64,000 nt of DNA from the NCBI GenBank assembly GCA_947455465.1, contig CANGNS010000005.1, positions 97,376 through 161,375 on the forward strand, in the 5' to 3' direction. This document shows positions 8,395-17,805 of this stretch, one piece after another. How positions within the stretch are numbered: the stretch's first letter is position 1; each line of letters begins with the position of its first letter. The notes beneath the pieces are model-generated. The model was given only the letters and a program-made list of their open reading frames with translations. It was not told where the DNA came from and searched no databases. The stretch comes from Comamonadaceae bacterium. Its GTDB lineage: Bacteria > Pseudomonadota > Gammaproteobacteria > Burkholderiales > Burkholderiaceae_C. The position numbers and the translations under genes were made by a program.

Positions 8395-9365
8395 GGGTGC
8401 AGCGCCACCCGCGAGCACACCGCCAAAGCGGCGCCGCCATCCTGATGGCCATGCTCACCGTGGTCCTGGTGGCCACGCTGGCCTCAGCGGCGCTGTGGCA
8501 GCAGTGGCGCGCCTTGGAGGTCGAGTCCGCCGAGCGCAGCCGCATGCAAGCGACCTGGATACTGCACGGCGCCCTGGACTGGGCGCGGCTGATACTGGCC
8601 GAAGACGGCCGCAAAGGCGGCTCGGACAACCTCACCGAGCCCTGGGCCATCGCCCTGGAGCCGGCGCGCCTGTCCAGCTTTATCGCCGCCGACCGCAACG
8701 ACACCCAGACGCCCGACCCCAGCATGGACGCGTTTTTATCCGGCCAGATGAGCGATCTGCAAGCGCGCTTTAACGTGCGCAACCTGGTGGCCGACGGCAA
8801 GCTCCACGCGGCCAGCCTGGCGGTGTGGACCCGGCTTTTTGCCTTGCTGGACCTGCCCGAGCAGCAAGCCCAGGCGCTAGCCAAAGACTATTTGCGCGCC
8901 CACCTGGCCGCCGCCTCGGCCAACGCCGACCCGCAGGCTGTTTTACTGCCCCAGGACCTCGAGCAACTGCGTTGGCTGGGCCTGGACAGTGCGGCCCTGG
9001 ACAAGCTGCGCCCCTACATCACGCTTTTGCCCGAAAGCACACCTATTAACGTCAACACCGCCTCGGACGTGGTGCTGCGCGCGGCCATGGCGGACTTGGA
9101 GCAGTCCGACGCGCAGCGCCTCTTGCTCGTGCGCAGCAAAAAACCCTGGGAAAACGTGGCCGAGTTCCGCCAGGCGGCCCGTTTGCCGACGGCCACGCCC
9201 GAGGCCGAGTTGTTCGCCACCCAAACCCGCTTTTTTGAAATCCGGGGCAGCTTGCAAATCCAGGGGCGCACGGTCCATGAAATATCGGTCGTGCAGCGCG
9301 ACAACCAGAAGGTCAAAACCCTGTGGCGCACCCGCAGTGTGGCGCTGGCGCGCGCCCTACAATGA
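8391..9365 (+). CDS. gspK: Type II secretion minor pseudopilin GspK
   Basis: 324 residues. The N-terminus has a G/AAILMAM cleavage site lacking the Glu at +5, which is normal for GspK, the subunit capping the tip. The large insertion domain includes TPINVNTAS, a helix-hairpin-type segment found in GspK. It overlaps both neighbours by 4 bp. Confidence 0.93.
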   Translation: MRVQRHPRAHRQSGAAILMAMLTVVLVATLASAALWQQWRALEVESAERSRMQATWILHGALDWARLILAEDGRKGGSDNLTEPWAIALEPARLSSFIAADRNDTQTPDPSMDAFLSGQMSDLQARFNVRNLVADGKLHAASLAVWTRLFALLDLPEQQAQALAKDYLRAHLAAASANADPQAVLLPQDLEQLRWLGLDSAALDKLRPYITLLPESTPINVNTASDVVLRAAMADLEQSDAQRLLLVRSKKPWENVAEFRQAARLPTATPEAELFATQTRFFEIRGSLQIQGRTVHEISVVQRDNQKVKTLWRTRSVALARALQ

Positions 9366-10603
9366 AAAAAATCTTCCCTCCTATGGCTACCACCGTCCTT
9401 TTGCTCCCCACCGACATGCCAGCGCCGACTGCGGCGCTGGACTATGTAGTGCTCCAAGAAGGGGCTGGCGACGGTGCGGCGCGCAGTACCTCGCTGTCTT
9501 TATTGCCCGCTGCCCTGCGCGGCTCCCAGGGCGGTGATGCGGTGCTGGTGGTACCCGCCGCTTGCCTGTCCTGGCACCAGGTGCAGCTGCCTGCGGGCGC
9601 GGCCAAATCGGGCCGTTTGCAGTCTGTGCTGGAATCACTTTTAGAAGAGCAGGTGCTTGACGAGCCTGGTGCAGTGCACATAGCCCTGCCCTCGCCCCGC
9701 CCGACCCAAGGCGCCTGCCGCGTCGCGGTGTGCGACAAAGTCTGGCTGCAGGCCTGGGTGCGCGCCCTGGAACACACTGGTATGCATGTGGGCGCCATCG
9801 TGCCCGCCCATGCCCCCTTGCCCGAAGGCAGCACCGAAGGCTATGTGGCCGTCACCGGCACCGACCACCAGCCCGACATCGTGGTGGTGAGCGCACGCGG
9901 TGTGCAGCGCTTGCCCTTGCAGGCTGCCACCGTGGCCTTTCTGGCGCCGCCGGCGCAGTGGCCCGTGTTTGCCGAGCCGGCGGTGGCCGCGCTGGCCGAG
10001 CAGTTGCTAGGCCGCCCGGTGCAACTGCAAACCCGCGTGCAGCGCGCGGTGCAGGCCAGCCAAGGCCGCTGGGACCTGGCCCAATGGGGCTTGCTGGCCT
10101 CGCGCGGCGGGCGGCGCTTTAAACGTCTGGGCACTGCGGTGCGCAGCGTACTGCAGGCACCGCGCTGGCGGCCGCTGCGCTGGAGCCTGGCCGCTTTGCT
10201 GGCCATCCATGTAGCCGGGCTAAATATGTATGCCTACCAGCAACAGGCCGCCTTGCGTGCAGAGCGCCAGGCCATGGCGGCGGTGCTGCAAGCGACTTTT
10301 CCGGCGGTCACCGTGGTGCTCGATGCGCCGCTGCAAATGCAGCGCGAAGTGGCACGCCTCCAACAAGCCAGCGGCCAGCTGGCCCGCACCGATCTGGAGG
10401 CCATGCTCAGCGCCTTGGGTGAGACGGCGCAAAACACCGAAGCGCCGCGCAGCCTGGACTACGCTGGCGGCGAACTCAAAGTGCAGGGTCTGCAGCCCGC
10501 AGCCGCCGCGCAAGCGGGCTGGCAACAAGCGCTCAAGGCCCGGGGTTACCGCGTGCAAAGCAATGGCGCCACCCTGACGGTGCAAGCGGAGGCTGCACCA
10601 TGA
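9362..10603 (+). CDS. gspL: Type II secretion inner-membrane platform protein GspL
   Basis: 413 residues: a cytoplasmic actin-like region, a single transmembrane segment (SLAALLAIHVAGLNMYAY), then a periplasmic ferredoxin-like domain. GspL recruits the GspE ATPase to the membrane and pairs with GspM. The start is the ATG overlapping the gspK stop (ATGA); a second in-frame ATG lies at 9383. Confidence 0.9.
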   Translation: MKKIFPPMATTVLLLPTDMPAPTAALDYVVLQEGAGDGAARSTSLSLLPAALRGSQGGDAVLVVPAACLSWHQVQLPAGAAKSGRLQSVLESLLEEQVLDEPGAVHIALPSPRPTQGACRVAVCDKVWLQAWVRALEHTGMHVGAIVPAHAPLPEGSTEGYVAVTGTDHQPDIVVVSARGVQRLPLQAATVAFLAPPAQWPVFAEPAVAALAEQLLGRPVQLQTRVQRAVQASQGRWDLAQWGLLASRGGRRFKRLGTAVRSVLQAPRWRPLRWSLAALLAIHVAGLNMYAYQQQAALRAERQAMAAVLQATFPAVTVVLDAPLQMQREVARLQQASGQLARTDLEAMLSALGETAQNTEAPRSLDYAGGELKVQGLQPAAAAQAGWQQALKARGYRVQSNGATLTVQAEAAP

Positions 10604-11085
10604 GCGCCGCCTGGCTGGCGCCGCTGCGCGCCCGGTGGGACCAAAACAGCCCGCGCGAGCAAATGGCCTTGCGCCTGGCGCTGGCGGTTTTGCTGCTCGC
10701 CGCTGTGTGGGCGGTGGCCTTGCGCCCGGCCTGGACGGCTTTGCGCAGCGCCCAGGCGCAAGCCCCGCAAGTGCGCGCCCAATACATTGAGGTGCTGCAA
10801 GGGCAGGCCCAGGCCCAGGCTTTGCGGGCGCAGGCGACCGCACCCAGCGGCGACCCGCGCGCGCTGGTGCGAGCCTCCATCGCCACGCTGGGCCCGACGG
10901 CGCGTCTGGTGACTTTGGGCGACCAGCTCGAGTGCACATTCCAAGACGCCGATGCCGCCGCCCTGGCCCAGTGGCTCACGCAAATTCGCTTGCAAGCGCG
11001 CACCGGTCCGGTGCAGGCCCATATCAGCCAAAGTGCCGGACGTTGGAGCGGACGCGTGCTGCTTCAACTGCCGGCGGCGCCCTGA
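10600..11085 (+). CDS. gspM: Type II secretion inner-membrane platform protein GspM
   Basis: 161 residues with a short cytoplasmic tail, one transmembrane helix (LALAVLLLAAVWAVAL) and a periplasmic domain. It is a partner of GspL. The ATG overlaps the gspL stop by 4 bp. Confidence 0.88.
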   Translation: MSAAWLAPLRARWDQNSPREQMALRLALAVLLLAAVWAVALRPAWTALRSAQAQAPQVRAQYIEVLQGQAQAQALRAQATAPSGDPRALVRASIATLGPTARLVTLGDQLECTFQDADAAALAQWLTQIRLQARTGPVQAHISQSAGRWSGRVLLQLPAAP

Positions 11086-11087
11086 CC

Positions 11088-11900
11088 ATGGCGCAGCCCT
11101 GGCGAACGATCCCGCGTCCCGGTGCTTCTGCGGCAACGGCGCCCTGGGGTGTTTTGCTCGTGGGCAGTGCACTCGGCGCCCTGGTCGCGCTGGCGGTGTT
11201 TGCGCCAGCGCGTTGGCTGGGCGGCCTGATCGAAGACGCGGCCCAAGGCCATGTGCAAATGCACGACGCCCAAGGCACGCTGTGGGACGGCTCGGCCCAG
11301 CTCACGCTGACCGGCGGGCGCGATAGCACCGACGCCAGCACCTTGCCCGGCCGCCTGCGCTGGCAACTGCGTCCGGGCTGGAGCCAGTGGACGCTGCAAG
11401 TGCGCGCCGACTGCTGCACCGCCCAGGCCTGGCAGGTCGCCATGGCGCCGCACTGGGGCGGCGCACAATGGACGCTGGCCGACCAGCAATCGGCCTGGCC
11501 CTCGGAGTGGCTCAGCGGTCTGGGCACGCCCTGGAACACGATTCGCCTGCAGGGCCAGTTGCTCTTGCGCAGCGAAGCGGTGGCGGTTCACTACAACGCA
11601 GGCCGCTGGCAACTGGACGGTCGGCTGACGCTGGACGCGCTGGACATGGCCTCGCGCCTGTCCACCCTGCGGCCCATGGGCAGTTACCGCCTGCAAGTGC
11701 AAGGCGGTGGCGTGCCCACGATCGATCTGCAGACGCTGCAAGGCAGTTTGCAGCTGCGGGGCCAGGGCCAGTGGACCGGCGGTAAATTGCGTTTTGAGGG
11801 CGAGGCCCAGGCCGCGCCCGAGCGCCAAGAAGCTTTGGCGAATTTGTTGAACATCATCGGCCAGCGCATGGGCGCGCGCTCTTTGATCAAACTGGGTTGA
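11088..11900 (+). CDS. gspN: Type II secretion protein GspN
   Basis: 270 residues with one N-terminal transmembrane helix (GVLLVGSALGALVALAVF) and a beta-rich periplasmic domain beginning GHVQMHDAQGTLWDGSAQL, typical of GspN. GspN is an accessory subunit found in only some systems. ATG 11088, 2 bp after gspM, is chosen over an in-frame start 156 bp upstream that would lie deep inside gspM. Confidence 0.85.
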   Translation: MAQPWRTIPRPGASAATAPWGVLLVGSALGALVALAVFAPARWLGGLIEDAAQGHVQMHDAQGTLWDGSAQLTLTGGRDSTDASTLPGRLRWQLRPGWSQWTLQVRADCCTAQAWQVAMAPHWGGAQWTLADQQSAWPSEWLSGLGTPWNTIRLQGQLLLRSEAVAVHYNAGRWQLDGRLTLDALDMASRLSTLRPMGSYRLQVQGGGVPTIDLQTLQGSLQLRGQGQWTGGKLRFEGEAQAAPERQEALANLLNIIGQRMGARSLIKLG

Positions 11901-11906
11901 AATCAC

Positions 11907-13985
11907 ATGTCACTTGCTCGTTTTGCTGCCCCACCTGCCACGCGCTGGCGCGCACTGGCGCTGGCCTGCGCCTGTCTGGGCGCCCAGGCCCAAACGGCTA
12001 TGGCGCCCGCCCCGGCCAGCGCCGCTTCGGCCGCAGCCAGTGCGCCCGCGCCCAAGCGGGGCGACTACATCACGCTCAACTTCAATGCCGCAGACATCGA
12101 GGCCGTGGCCCGCACGCTGGGGCTGGTCGCCGGCATGAATGTGGTGGTGGACCCGCGCGTCAAAGGCACGATCACGCTGGTGAGCGAAAAGCCGGTCAGC
12201 CCGCAGGTGGCGATGGGGCAGTTTCTCTCGAGCTTGCGCATGCAGGGCTTTACTATGGTGGAGGCCGCAGGCCTATTTAAACTGGTGCCCGAGGCCGACG
12301 CCAAGCTGCAAAGCAATGCAGTCGAGACCAGCGACAGCGCGCCCAAAGGCGCGCCCGGCGGACAAATCGTGACGCAGATTTTCCGGCTCAACTTCGAGTC
12401 GGCCAACAACTTGGTCACCCTGCTGCGCCCGCTGATCAGCCCCAACAACACCATCAACGCCAATCCGGGCAACAACTCGCTGGTCATTACCGACTATGCC
12501 GATAACCTGCGCCGCATCGCCCGCATCATTGCCGCCATGGACGTCTCCAACGCCGCCGAGCTCGAAGTGCTGGAGCTGCGCCACGCCATCGCTGCCGACT
12601 TGGCGCCCTTGGTGCTCAAGCTGCTCGATGCCAGCGCCACCGCAGCAGCGGGCTCTGGGGGTGCGGCCGACAGCGGCTACAAAACCACGGTGCTGGCCGA
12701 GCCGCGCACCAACAGCCTGATCGTGCGCGCGGCCAATCCGGCGCGCGTGGCCTTGGTCAAATCTTTGGTCGACAAGCTGGACCGCGCCTCCGTAGGCAAC
12801 AACGGCGATTTGGGCAATTTGCATGTCGTGGCCCTCAAAAACGCCGACGCCACCAAGCTGGCCGCCACCTTGCGCGCCGCCATGGGCGCGGGCAGCGCCC
12901 CCAGCAGCGGTGCGCCCAGCGGCACACCCGGCGCCAGCACGCCCGCGCCGACTTCGGGCGGCCAGGTGCAGGCCGACACGGCCACCAACTCTTTGATCAT
13001 CACTGCGCCCGAGCCGCAGTACCGCCAGTTGCGCGCCGTTATCGACCAGCTTGACGCGCGGCGCGCGCAGGTCTTCGTCGAGAGCCTGATTGCCGAAGTG
13101 AGCGCCGACAAGGCCGCCGATTTCGGCATCCAGTGGCAGGGCGCTTTGGGCAAGGCCGGCGATACCAATATCGGCGTTTTAGGCACTAATTACGGCACGG
13201 CAGGGGCCAATATCCTGAGCTTGGCCGCAGGCGGTGGCGCCACTATGCCAGCCAAAGGACTGAACCTGGGCCTGATGTCGCAGTACAACGGCACCTATGT
13301 GCTCGGCGCGCTGGCCCATTTTCTGGAAAGCACAGGCGCGGGCAATGTGTTGTCCACGCCCAATTTGCTGACCCTGGACAACGAAGAGGCCAAGATCGTC
13401 ATTGCGCAAAACGTGCCTTTTGTCACCGGCCAGTTCACCAACACTGGCACCGGCAACGGCGCGGTCAACCCGTTTCAGACCATCGAGCGCAAAGACGTGG
13501 GCCTGACGCTCAAGGTCAAGCCCCAGATCAGCGAGAACGGCACCGTCAAGCTGGCTATCTTCCAGGAAGTGAGCAGCGTGCAGTCCAGCAGCGGCGCCAG
13601 CCCCAATGGGCCCACGACCTACAAGCGCACCATCGAGTCCAATGTTTTGGTCGAGGACGGCTCGGTCGTGGTGCTGGGCGGCTTGCTGCAAGACGATTAC
13701 CAGGGCAACCTGGACAAAGTGCCCGGCCTGGGCGATGTGCCCTTGTTTGGCGCCTTGTTCAAAAACGATTCGCGTACCCGCAAAAAGACCAATTTGATGG
13801 TGTTCTTGCGCCCCGTCGTGGTGCGCGATGGCGCGGCCACCGAGCGTCTGTCGCTGGACCGCTATGAGCAAATGCTCTCGGGCATGAAAGATTCGCAGCC
13901 CGCGCCCAGCAGCATCGCGCCGATCAACGACGCGCCTTTGCTGCCCACCTTGGCACCGCGTGCCAACACGCCAGCCAAGAACTGA
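11907..13985 (+). CDS. gspD: Type II secretion outer-membrane secretin GspD
   Basis: 692 residues. After a signal peptide and an Ala/Pro-rich linker come N0 (YITLNFNAADIEAVART), repeated N1-N3 KH-like domains with a Gly/Ser/Pro-rich insertion at about residues 330-350, and the secretin core with VEDGSVVVLGGL and VPGLGDVPLFGALF near the C-terminus. GspD forms the outer membrane channel. Its place after gspN rather than at the operon start is typical of Comamonadaceae-type clusters. Confidence 0.96.
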   Translation: MSLARFAAPPATRWRALALACACLGAQAQTAMAPAPASAASAAASAPAPKRGDYITLNFNAADIEAVARTLGLVAGMNVVVDPRVKGTITLVSEKPVSPQVAMGQFLSSLRMQGFTMVEAAGLFKLVPEADAKLQSNAVETSDSAPKGAPGGQIVTQIFRLNFESANNLVTLLRPLISPNNTINANPGNNSLVITDYADNLRRIARIIAAMDVSNAAELEVLELRHAIAADLAPLVLKLLDASATAAAGSGGAADSGYKTTVLAEPRTNSLIVRAANPARVALVKSLVDKLDRASVGNNGDLGNLHVVALKNADATKLAATLRAAMGAGSAPSSGAPSGTPGASTPAPTSGGQVQADTATNSLIITAPEPQYRQLRAVIDQLDARRAQVFVESLIAEVSADKAADFGIQWQGALGKAGDTNIGVLGTNYGTAGANILSLAAGGGATMPAKGLNLGLMSQYNGTYVLGALAHFLESTGAGNVLSTPNLLTLDNEEAKIVIAQNVPFVTGQFTNTGTGNGAVNPFQTIERKDVGLTLKVKPQISENGTVKLAIFQEVSSVQSSSGASPNGPTTYKRTIESNVLVEDGSVVVLGGLLQDDYQGNLDKVPGLGDVPLFGALFKNDSRTRKKTNLMVFLRPVVVRDGAATERLSLDRYEQMLSGMKDSQPAPSSIAPINDAPLLPTLAPRANTPAKN

Positions 13986-13986
13986 T

Positions 13987-15375
13987 ATGCGCTACCCGCT
14001 GCCCTACGCGTTTGCACGCAGCCACCAGCTTTTGCTGGAGGACGCGGCGCAGCAACTGGTGTTGCACCTGCACGCCGACGCCGATGCCGCCGCCCTGGGC
14101 GAGGTCCTGCGCAAATACCCGGTGCAGACGCTGCAAACCCACAGCCCGCAGGCCCTGGCGCAGCGCATCAGCGCGGCCTACGCGCAGGGCGAATCGAGCG
14201 CGGCCGCCGTGGTCAGCGAAGTCGAGGGCGAGGCCGACCTCACGCGCATGATGCAAGAGCTGCCCGCCATCGAAGACTTGCTCGAGACCTCGGATGACGC
14301 GCCCATCATCCGCATGCTCAATGCCTTGCTCACGCAAGCGGCGCGCGACGGCGCCAGCGATATCCATATCGAAGCCTTCGAGCGCCATTCGGTGGTGCGC
14401 TTTCGGGTCGATGGCAATTTGCGCGAAGTGGTGCAGCCCAACCGGGCGCTGCATGCGGCGCTGATCTCGCGCCTCAAAATCATGGCCGAGCTCGATATTG
14501 CCGAGCGCCGCCTGCCCCAAGACGGGCGCATTTCGCTGCGCATCGGCACCCGCGCCGTGGACGTGCGCGTTAGCACCCTGCCCAGCGCCCATGGCGAGCG
14601 CGCAGTGCTGCGCCTTTTGGACAAAAGCGAGAGCAAGCTGAGCCTGGAGTCGGTGGGCATGCACGGCGATGTGCTGCAGCAGTTTGCGCATTTGCTGTCC
14701 CAGCCGCACGGCATTATTTTGGTGACCGGGCCCACCGGCTCGGGCAAAACCACCACGCTGTACGCTGGTTTGCAGCGCCTGGACACCCAGGGCAGCAACA
14801 TCATGACGGTGGAAGACCCGATTGAGTACGAGCTGCCCGGCGTGGGCCAAACCCAGGTCAACGCCAAGATTGATTTGAGCTTTGCCAAAGCGCTGCGCGC
14901 CATCTTGCGCCAGGACCCCGACGTCATCATGATTGGCGAGATCCGCGACTTTGAGACGGCACAAATCGCCATCCAGGCGTCGCTGACCGGCCATCTGGTG
15001 CTGGCCACTTTGCACACCAATGACGCGGCCAGCGCCGTTACTCGCCTGATCGATATGGGTGTGGAGCCTTTTTTGCTCAGTTCCTCGCTGCTCGGTGTGT
15101 TGGCCCAGCGCCTGGTGCGCAAACGCTGCACCGCCTGCGCCGGGGCTGGTTGCACGGTGTGCGGCCATACCGGCTACGCCGGGCGCACGGGGGTGTTTGA
15201 GTTGCTGCGCACCGACGAGGCCATACGCGCGCAAATCCACAGCCAGGCCTCCGAGGCCGACATCCGCAGCGCCGCGCTGGCCGGTGGCATGGTTTTGATG
15301 CGCGAGGACGGCCAGCGCCTGGTCGATGCGGGCATCACCACCCGTGAAGAACTCTTGCGCGTGACCCGCGACTAA
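13987..15375 (+). CDS. gspE: Type II secretion ATPase GspE
   Basis: 462 residues. Walker A GPTGSGKTTTLYAG, Asp-box and Walker B DVIMIGEIRD, His-box TGHLVLATLHTNDAA, and a C-terminal four-Cys zinc motif (CTAC...CTVC) that marks GspE/PilB rather than PilT proteins. It powers pseudopilus assembly from the cytoplasmic face. The ATG 1 bp after the gspD stop is preferred over an upstream in-frame start inside gspD. Confidence 0.96.
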   Translation: MRYPLPYAFARSHQLLLEDAAQQLVLHLHADADAAALGEVLRKYPVQTLQTHSPQALAQRISAAYAQGESSAAAVVSEVEGEADLTRMMQELPAIEDLLETSDDAPIIRMLNALLTQAARDGASDIHIEAFERHSVVRFRVDGNLREVVQPNRALHAALISRLKIMAELDIAERRLPQDGRISLRIGTRAVDVRVSTLPSAHGERAVLRLLDKSESKLSLESVGMHGDVLQQFAHLLSQPHGIILVTGPTGSGKTTTLYAGLQRLDTQGSNIMTVEDPIEYELPGVGQTQVNAKIDLSFAKALRAILRQDPDVIMIGEIRDFETAQIAIQASLTGHLVLATLHTNDAASAVTRLIDMGVEPFLLSSSLLGVLAQRLVRKRCTACAGAGCTVCGHTGYAGRTGVFELLRTDEAIRAQIHSQASEADIRSAALAGGMVLMREDGQRLVDAGITTREELLRVTRD

Positions 15376-15387
15376 AGCGGCCCGCCC

Positions 15388-16596
15388 ATGCCCGCCTACG
15401 CGTTTGAAGCGCTCCACCCCGACGGCCAAAGCCGCAAAGGCACGCTCGAGGCCGATACCGCCAAAGCCGCGCGCAGCCAGTTGCGCAGCCAGGGGCTGGT
15501 GCCTTTGCAGGTGCAAGCCGTCGCGGCAAGTACGCAGGCGGCCAGCCGCTGGAGCCGCCGTGTATTCGGCGGTTCGGCCCTGGCGGTATGGACGCGCCAA
15601 TTGGCTGGCCTGGTCGGCTCGGGCTTGCCCCTGGAGCGCGCGCTGGCCTCGCTGAGCAGCGAGGCCGAGACCGAGGCCGAGCGCAACTTGGTGGCCCAAT
15701 TGCGCGCCGAGGTCAACAGCGGCAGCACCTTTGCCCGCGCGTTAGCGCAGCACCCGCAGGAGTTTTCGGGCATTTATGTGGCCGTGATGGGGGCGGGCGA
15801 GCAAAGCGGCAAACTGGGCCTGGTGCTCGAACACCTGGCCAACGACCTAGAAGACCAGCAAGCGCTGCACGCCAAGCTGCTGGGCGCGGCCTTGTACCCG
15901 GCCATCGTCAGCGCCGTGGCCTTGTGCATCGTGCTGTTTTTGGTGACTTATGTGGTGCCGCAGGTAGCCAGCGTGTTTGCAGGCAGCAAGCGCGCCCTGC
16001 CATTGTTGACGGTGCTGATGCTGGCGCTGAGCGACTTCGTGCGCAGCTACGGGCTGTGGCTATTGCTGCTGGTGGCCGCAGGCGCCTTCGCTGCCCAGCG
16101 TGCCCTGCGGGCGCCCGCTTTTCGCTACCGGTTTGATGCCGCCTGGCTTGAACTGCCGGTGCTGGGGCGGCTCTCGCGCAGCTACAACGCCGCGCGCTTT
16201 GCCAGCACCCTGGCCATGCTGGCTGCCGCCGGCGTGCCGATTTTGAAAGCCTTGCAAGCGGCCTCGGACACGCTGAGCAACGAGGCCATGCGCGCTGATG
16301 CGCAAGAGGCGCTGGTTGCTGTGCGCGAGGGTGCGCCGCTGGCCTCGGCCTTGTCGCAGAAAAAGCGTTTTCCGGGTTTGCTGTCCATGTTTGCCCGCCT
16401 GGGCGAGCAAACCGGGCAGTTGCCCGCCATGCTGCAGCGCGCCGCCCAGCAGCTGAGCAGCGAGGTGCAGCGCCGCGCCATGCAGCTGGCCACCGTGCTC
16501 GAGCCCCTGCTCATCGTGGTGATGGGCCTGGTGGTGATGCTGATTGTGCTGGCGGTGCTGCTGCCCATCATCCAGATGAACCAGCTGGTGAAGTAG
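15388..16596 (+). CDS. gspF: Type II secretion inner-membrane protein GspF
   Basis: 402 residues, starting MPAYAFEALHPDGQSRKG, with two repeated GspF domains and three hydrophobic segments (LGAALYPAIVSAVALCIVLFLV, LWLLLLVAAGAF, LLIVVMGLVVMLIVLAVLLPI). It is the platform protein at the base of the pseudopilus and the last gene of the operon; gspC is not found in the window. Confidence 0.95.
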   Translation: MPAYAFEALHPDGQSRKGTLEADTAKAARSQLRSQGLVPLQVQAVAASTQAASRWSRRVFGGSALAVWTRQLAGLVGSGLPLERALASLSSEAETEAERNLVAQLRAEVNSGSTFARALAQHPQEFSGIYVAVMGAGEQSGKLGLVLEHLANDLEDQQALHAKLLGAALYPAIVSAVALCIVLFLVTYVVPQVASVFAGSKRALPLLTVLMLALSDFVRSYGLWLLLLVAAGAFAAQRALRAPAFRYRFDAAWLELPVLGRLSRSYNAARFASTLAMLAAAGVPILKALQAASDTLSNEAMRADAQEALVAVREGAPLASALSQKKRFPGLLSMFARLGEQTGQLPAMLQRAAQQLSSEVQRRAMQLATVLEPLLIVVMGLVVMLIVLAVLLPIIQMNQLVK

Positions 16597-16607
16597 GGCG
16601 GACTGTC

Positions 16608-17285
16608 TCAGGCCGCCAAGGCGCTGCGCATCTGGTCGATCACGATTTTGTAATCGGGTTTGCCAAAAATGGCGCTGCCGGCCACAAAGGTGTCGGCGCC
16701 CGCGTCGGCCACGCGGCGGATATTGTCGGCCTTGATGCCGCCGTCTACCTCCAGGCGGATGTCTTTGCCGCACGCGTCAATGCGTTGGCGCACGTCTTCG
16801 ATTTTGCGCAGCGCCGAGTCGATAAAGCTTTGGCCACCAAAGCCGGGGTTGACGCTCATGATGAGCACCAGGTCGATGTCTTCAATCACCCAGTCCAGCA
16901 CATCGAGCGGTTCGGCCGGGTTAAACACCAGCCCGGCTTTCACGCCCTTGGCCTTGAGCGCCTGGATACTGCGGTGCACATGGGTGCTGGCGTCCGGGTG
17001 GAAGCTGACCAAATCCGCCCCCGCATCGGCAAAGGCGGCGGCCAGGGCATCGACCGGCGAGACCATCAAATGCACATCAATGGGCACGGCCACGCCCGCT
17101 GCGGTGCGCGCATGGGGCTTGAGGGCCTGGCAAATCATGGGCCCGAAGGTCAGGTTGGGCACGTAATGGTTGTCCATCACGTCAAAGTGGATCCAGTCGG
17201 CGCCAGCGGCAATCACGCTTTGCACTTCCTCGCCCAGGCGGGCAAAGTCGGCGGACAAAATGGACGGGGCAATGCGAAAGCTCAT
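16608..17285 (-). CDS. rpe: Ribulose-phosphate 3-epimerase
   Basis: 225 residues, the usual length. Family signatures: [33 protein letters not shown] with metal-binding His/Asp, [11 protein letters not shown] and VDGGI. It interconverts ribulose-5-phosphate and xylulose-5-phosphate in the pentose phosphate and Calvin pathways. It converges on gspF and diverges from apaG. Confidence 0.97.
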   Translation of the reverse strand: MSFRIAPSILSADFARLGEEVQSVIAAGADWIHFDVMDNHYVPNLTFGPMICQALKPHARTAAGVAVPIDVHLMVSPVDALAAAFADAGADLVSFHPDASTHVHRSIQALKAKGVKAGLVFNPAEPLDVLDWVIEDIDLVLIMSVNPGFGGQSFIDSALRKIEDVRQRIDACGKDIRLEVDGGIKADNIRRVADAGADTFVAGSAIFGKPDYKIVIDQMRSALAA

Positions 17286-17382
17286 GGGCGCACTCTCAGG
17301 TTCTGGGTCAATCAGGGCGAAATACAGGGTAAATCAGCGCAGGATGCTGAACATACCCGATTTTCGGCGGTAGCATCCGCCC

Positions 17383-17793
17383 ATGTCCAAGTCCTCATCG
17401 GTTTACCGCTTTAACGTTGAAGTACGGCCCCAGTACCTGCCCGAACAGTCCGCCCCGCAGAACGGCATGTATGTGTTTGCGTACACCATCACTGTGACCA
17501 ACACCGGCGAGGTGGCCGCCCAGCTCGTCTCGCGCAGCTGGAACGTCAACGACGCCAACGGCCACACCGAAAAAGTCAAAGGCCTGGGCGTGGTCGGCCA
17601 GCAGCCCTTGCTGCAGCCGGGCCAAAGCTTTGAGTACACCAGCGGCACGCGCCTTCGCACGCCCACGGGCACCATGCACGGCAGTTTTTTCTGCGTGGCC
17701 GAAGACGGCGAGAAGTTTGACGTGGACATCCCCATGTTTGTGCTGGACGCCCTGAGCGCCACGCCTGGCAGCGGCAAACGCACGCTGCACTGA
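17383..17793 (+). CDS. apaG: ApaG-family protein (Co2+/Mg2+ efflux-associated)
   Basis: 136 residues. An Ig-like beta fold typical of ApaG with FAYTITVTNTG, SRSWNVNDANG and GSFFCVAEDGEKFDV. ApaG has been linked to divalent cation resistance, but the molecular role is not settled. It is divergent from rpe, a common arrangement in Burkholderiales. Confidence 0.93.
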   Translation: MSKSSSVYRFNVEVRPQYLPEQSAPQNGMYVFAYTITVTNTGEVAAQLVSRSWNVNDANGHTEKVKGLGVVGQQPLLQPGQSFEYTSGTRLRTPTGTMHGSFFCVAEDGEKFDVDIPMFVLDALSATPGSGKRTLH

Positions 17794-17805
17794 CAGCGCC
17801 TGCCC

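Noticed and set aside
13924..15699. Long minus-strand open frame opposite gspE and gspF.
   Set aside because: It is antisense to two strongly supported genes, has Ala/Gly/Arg/His-biased composition typical of high-GC shadows and no recognisable domain.
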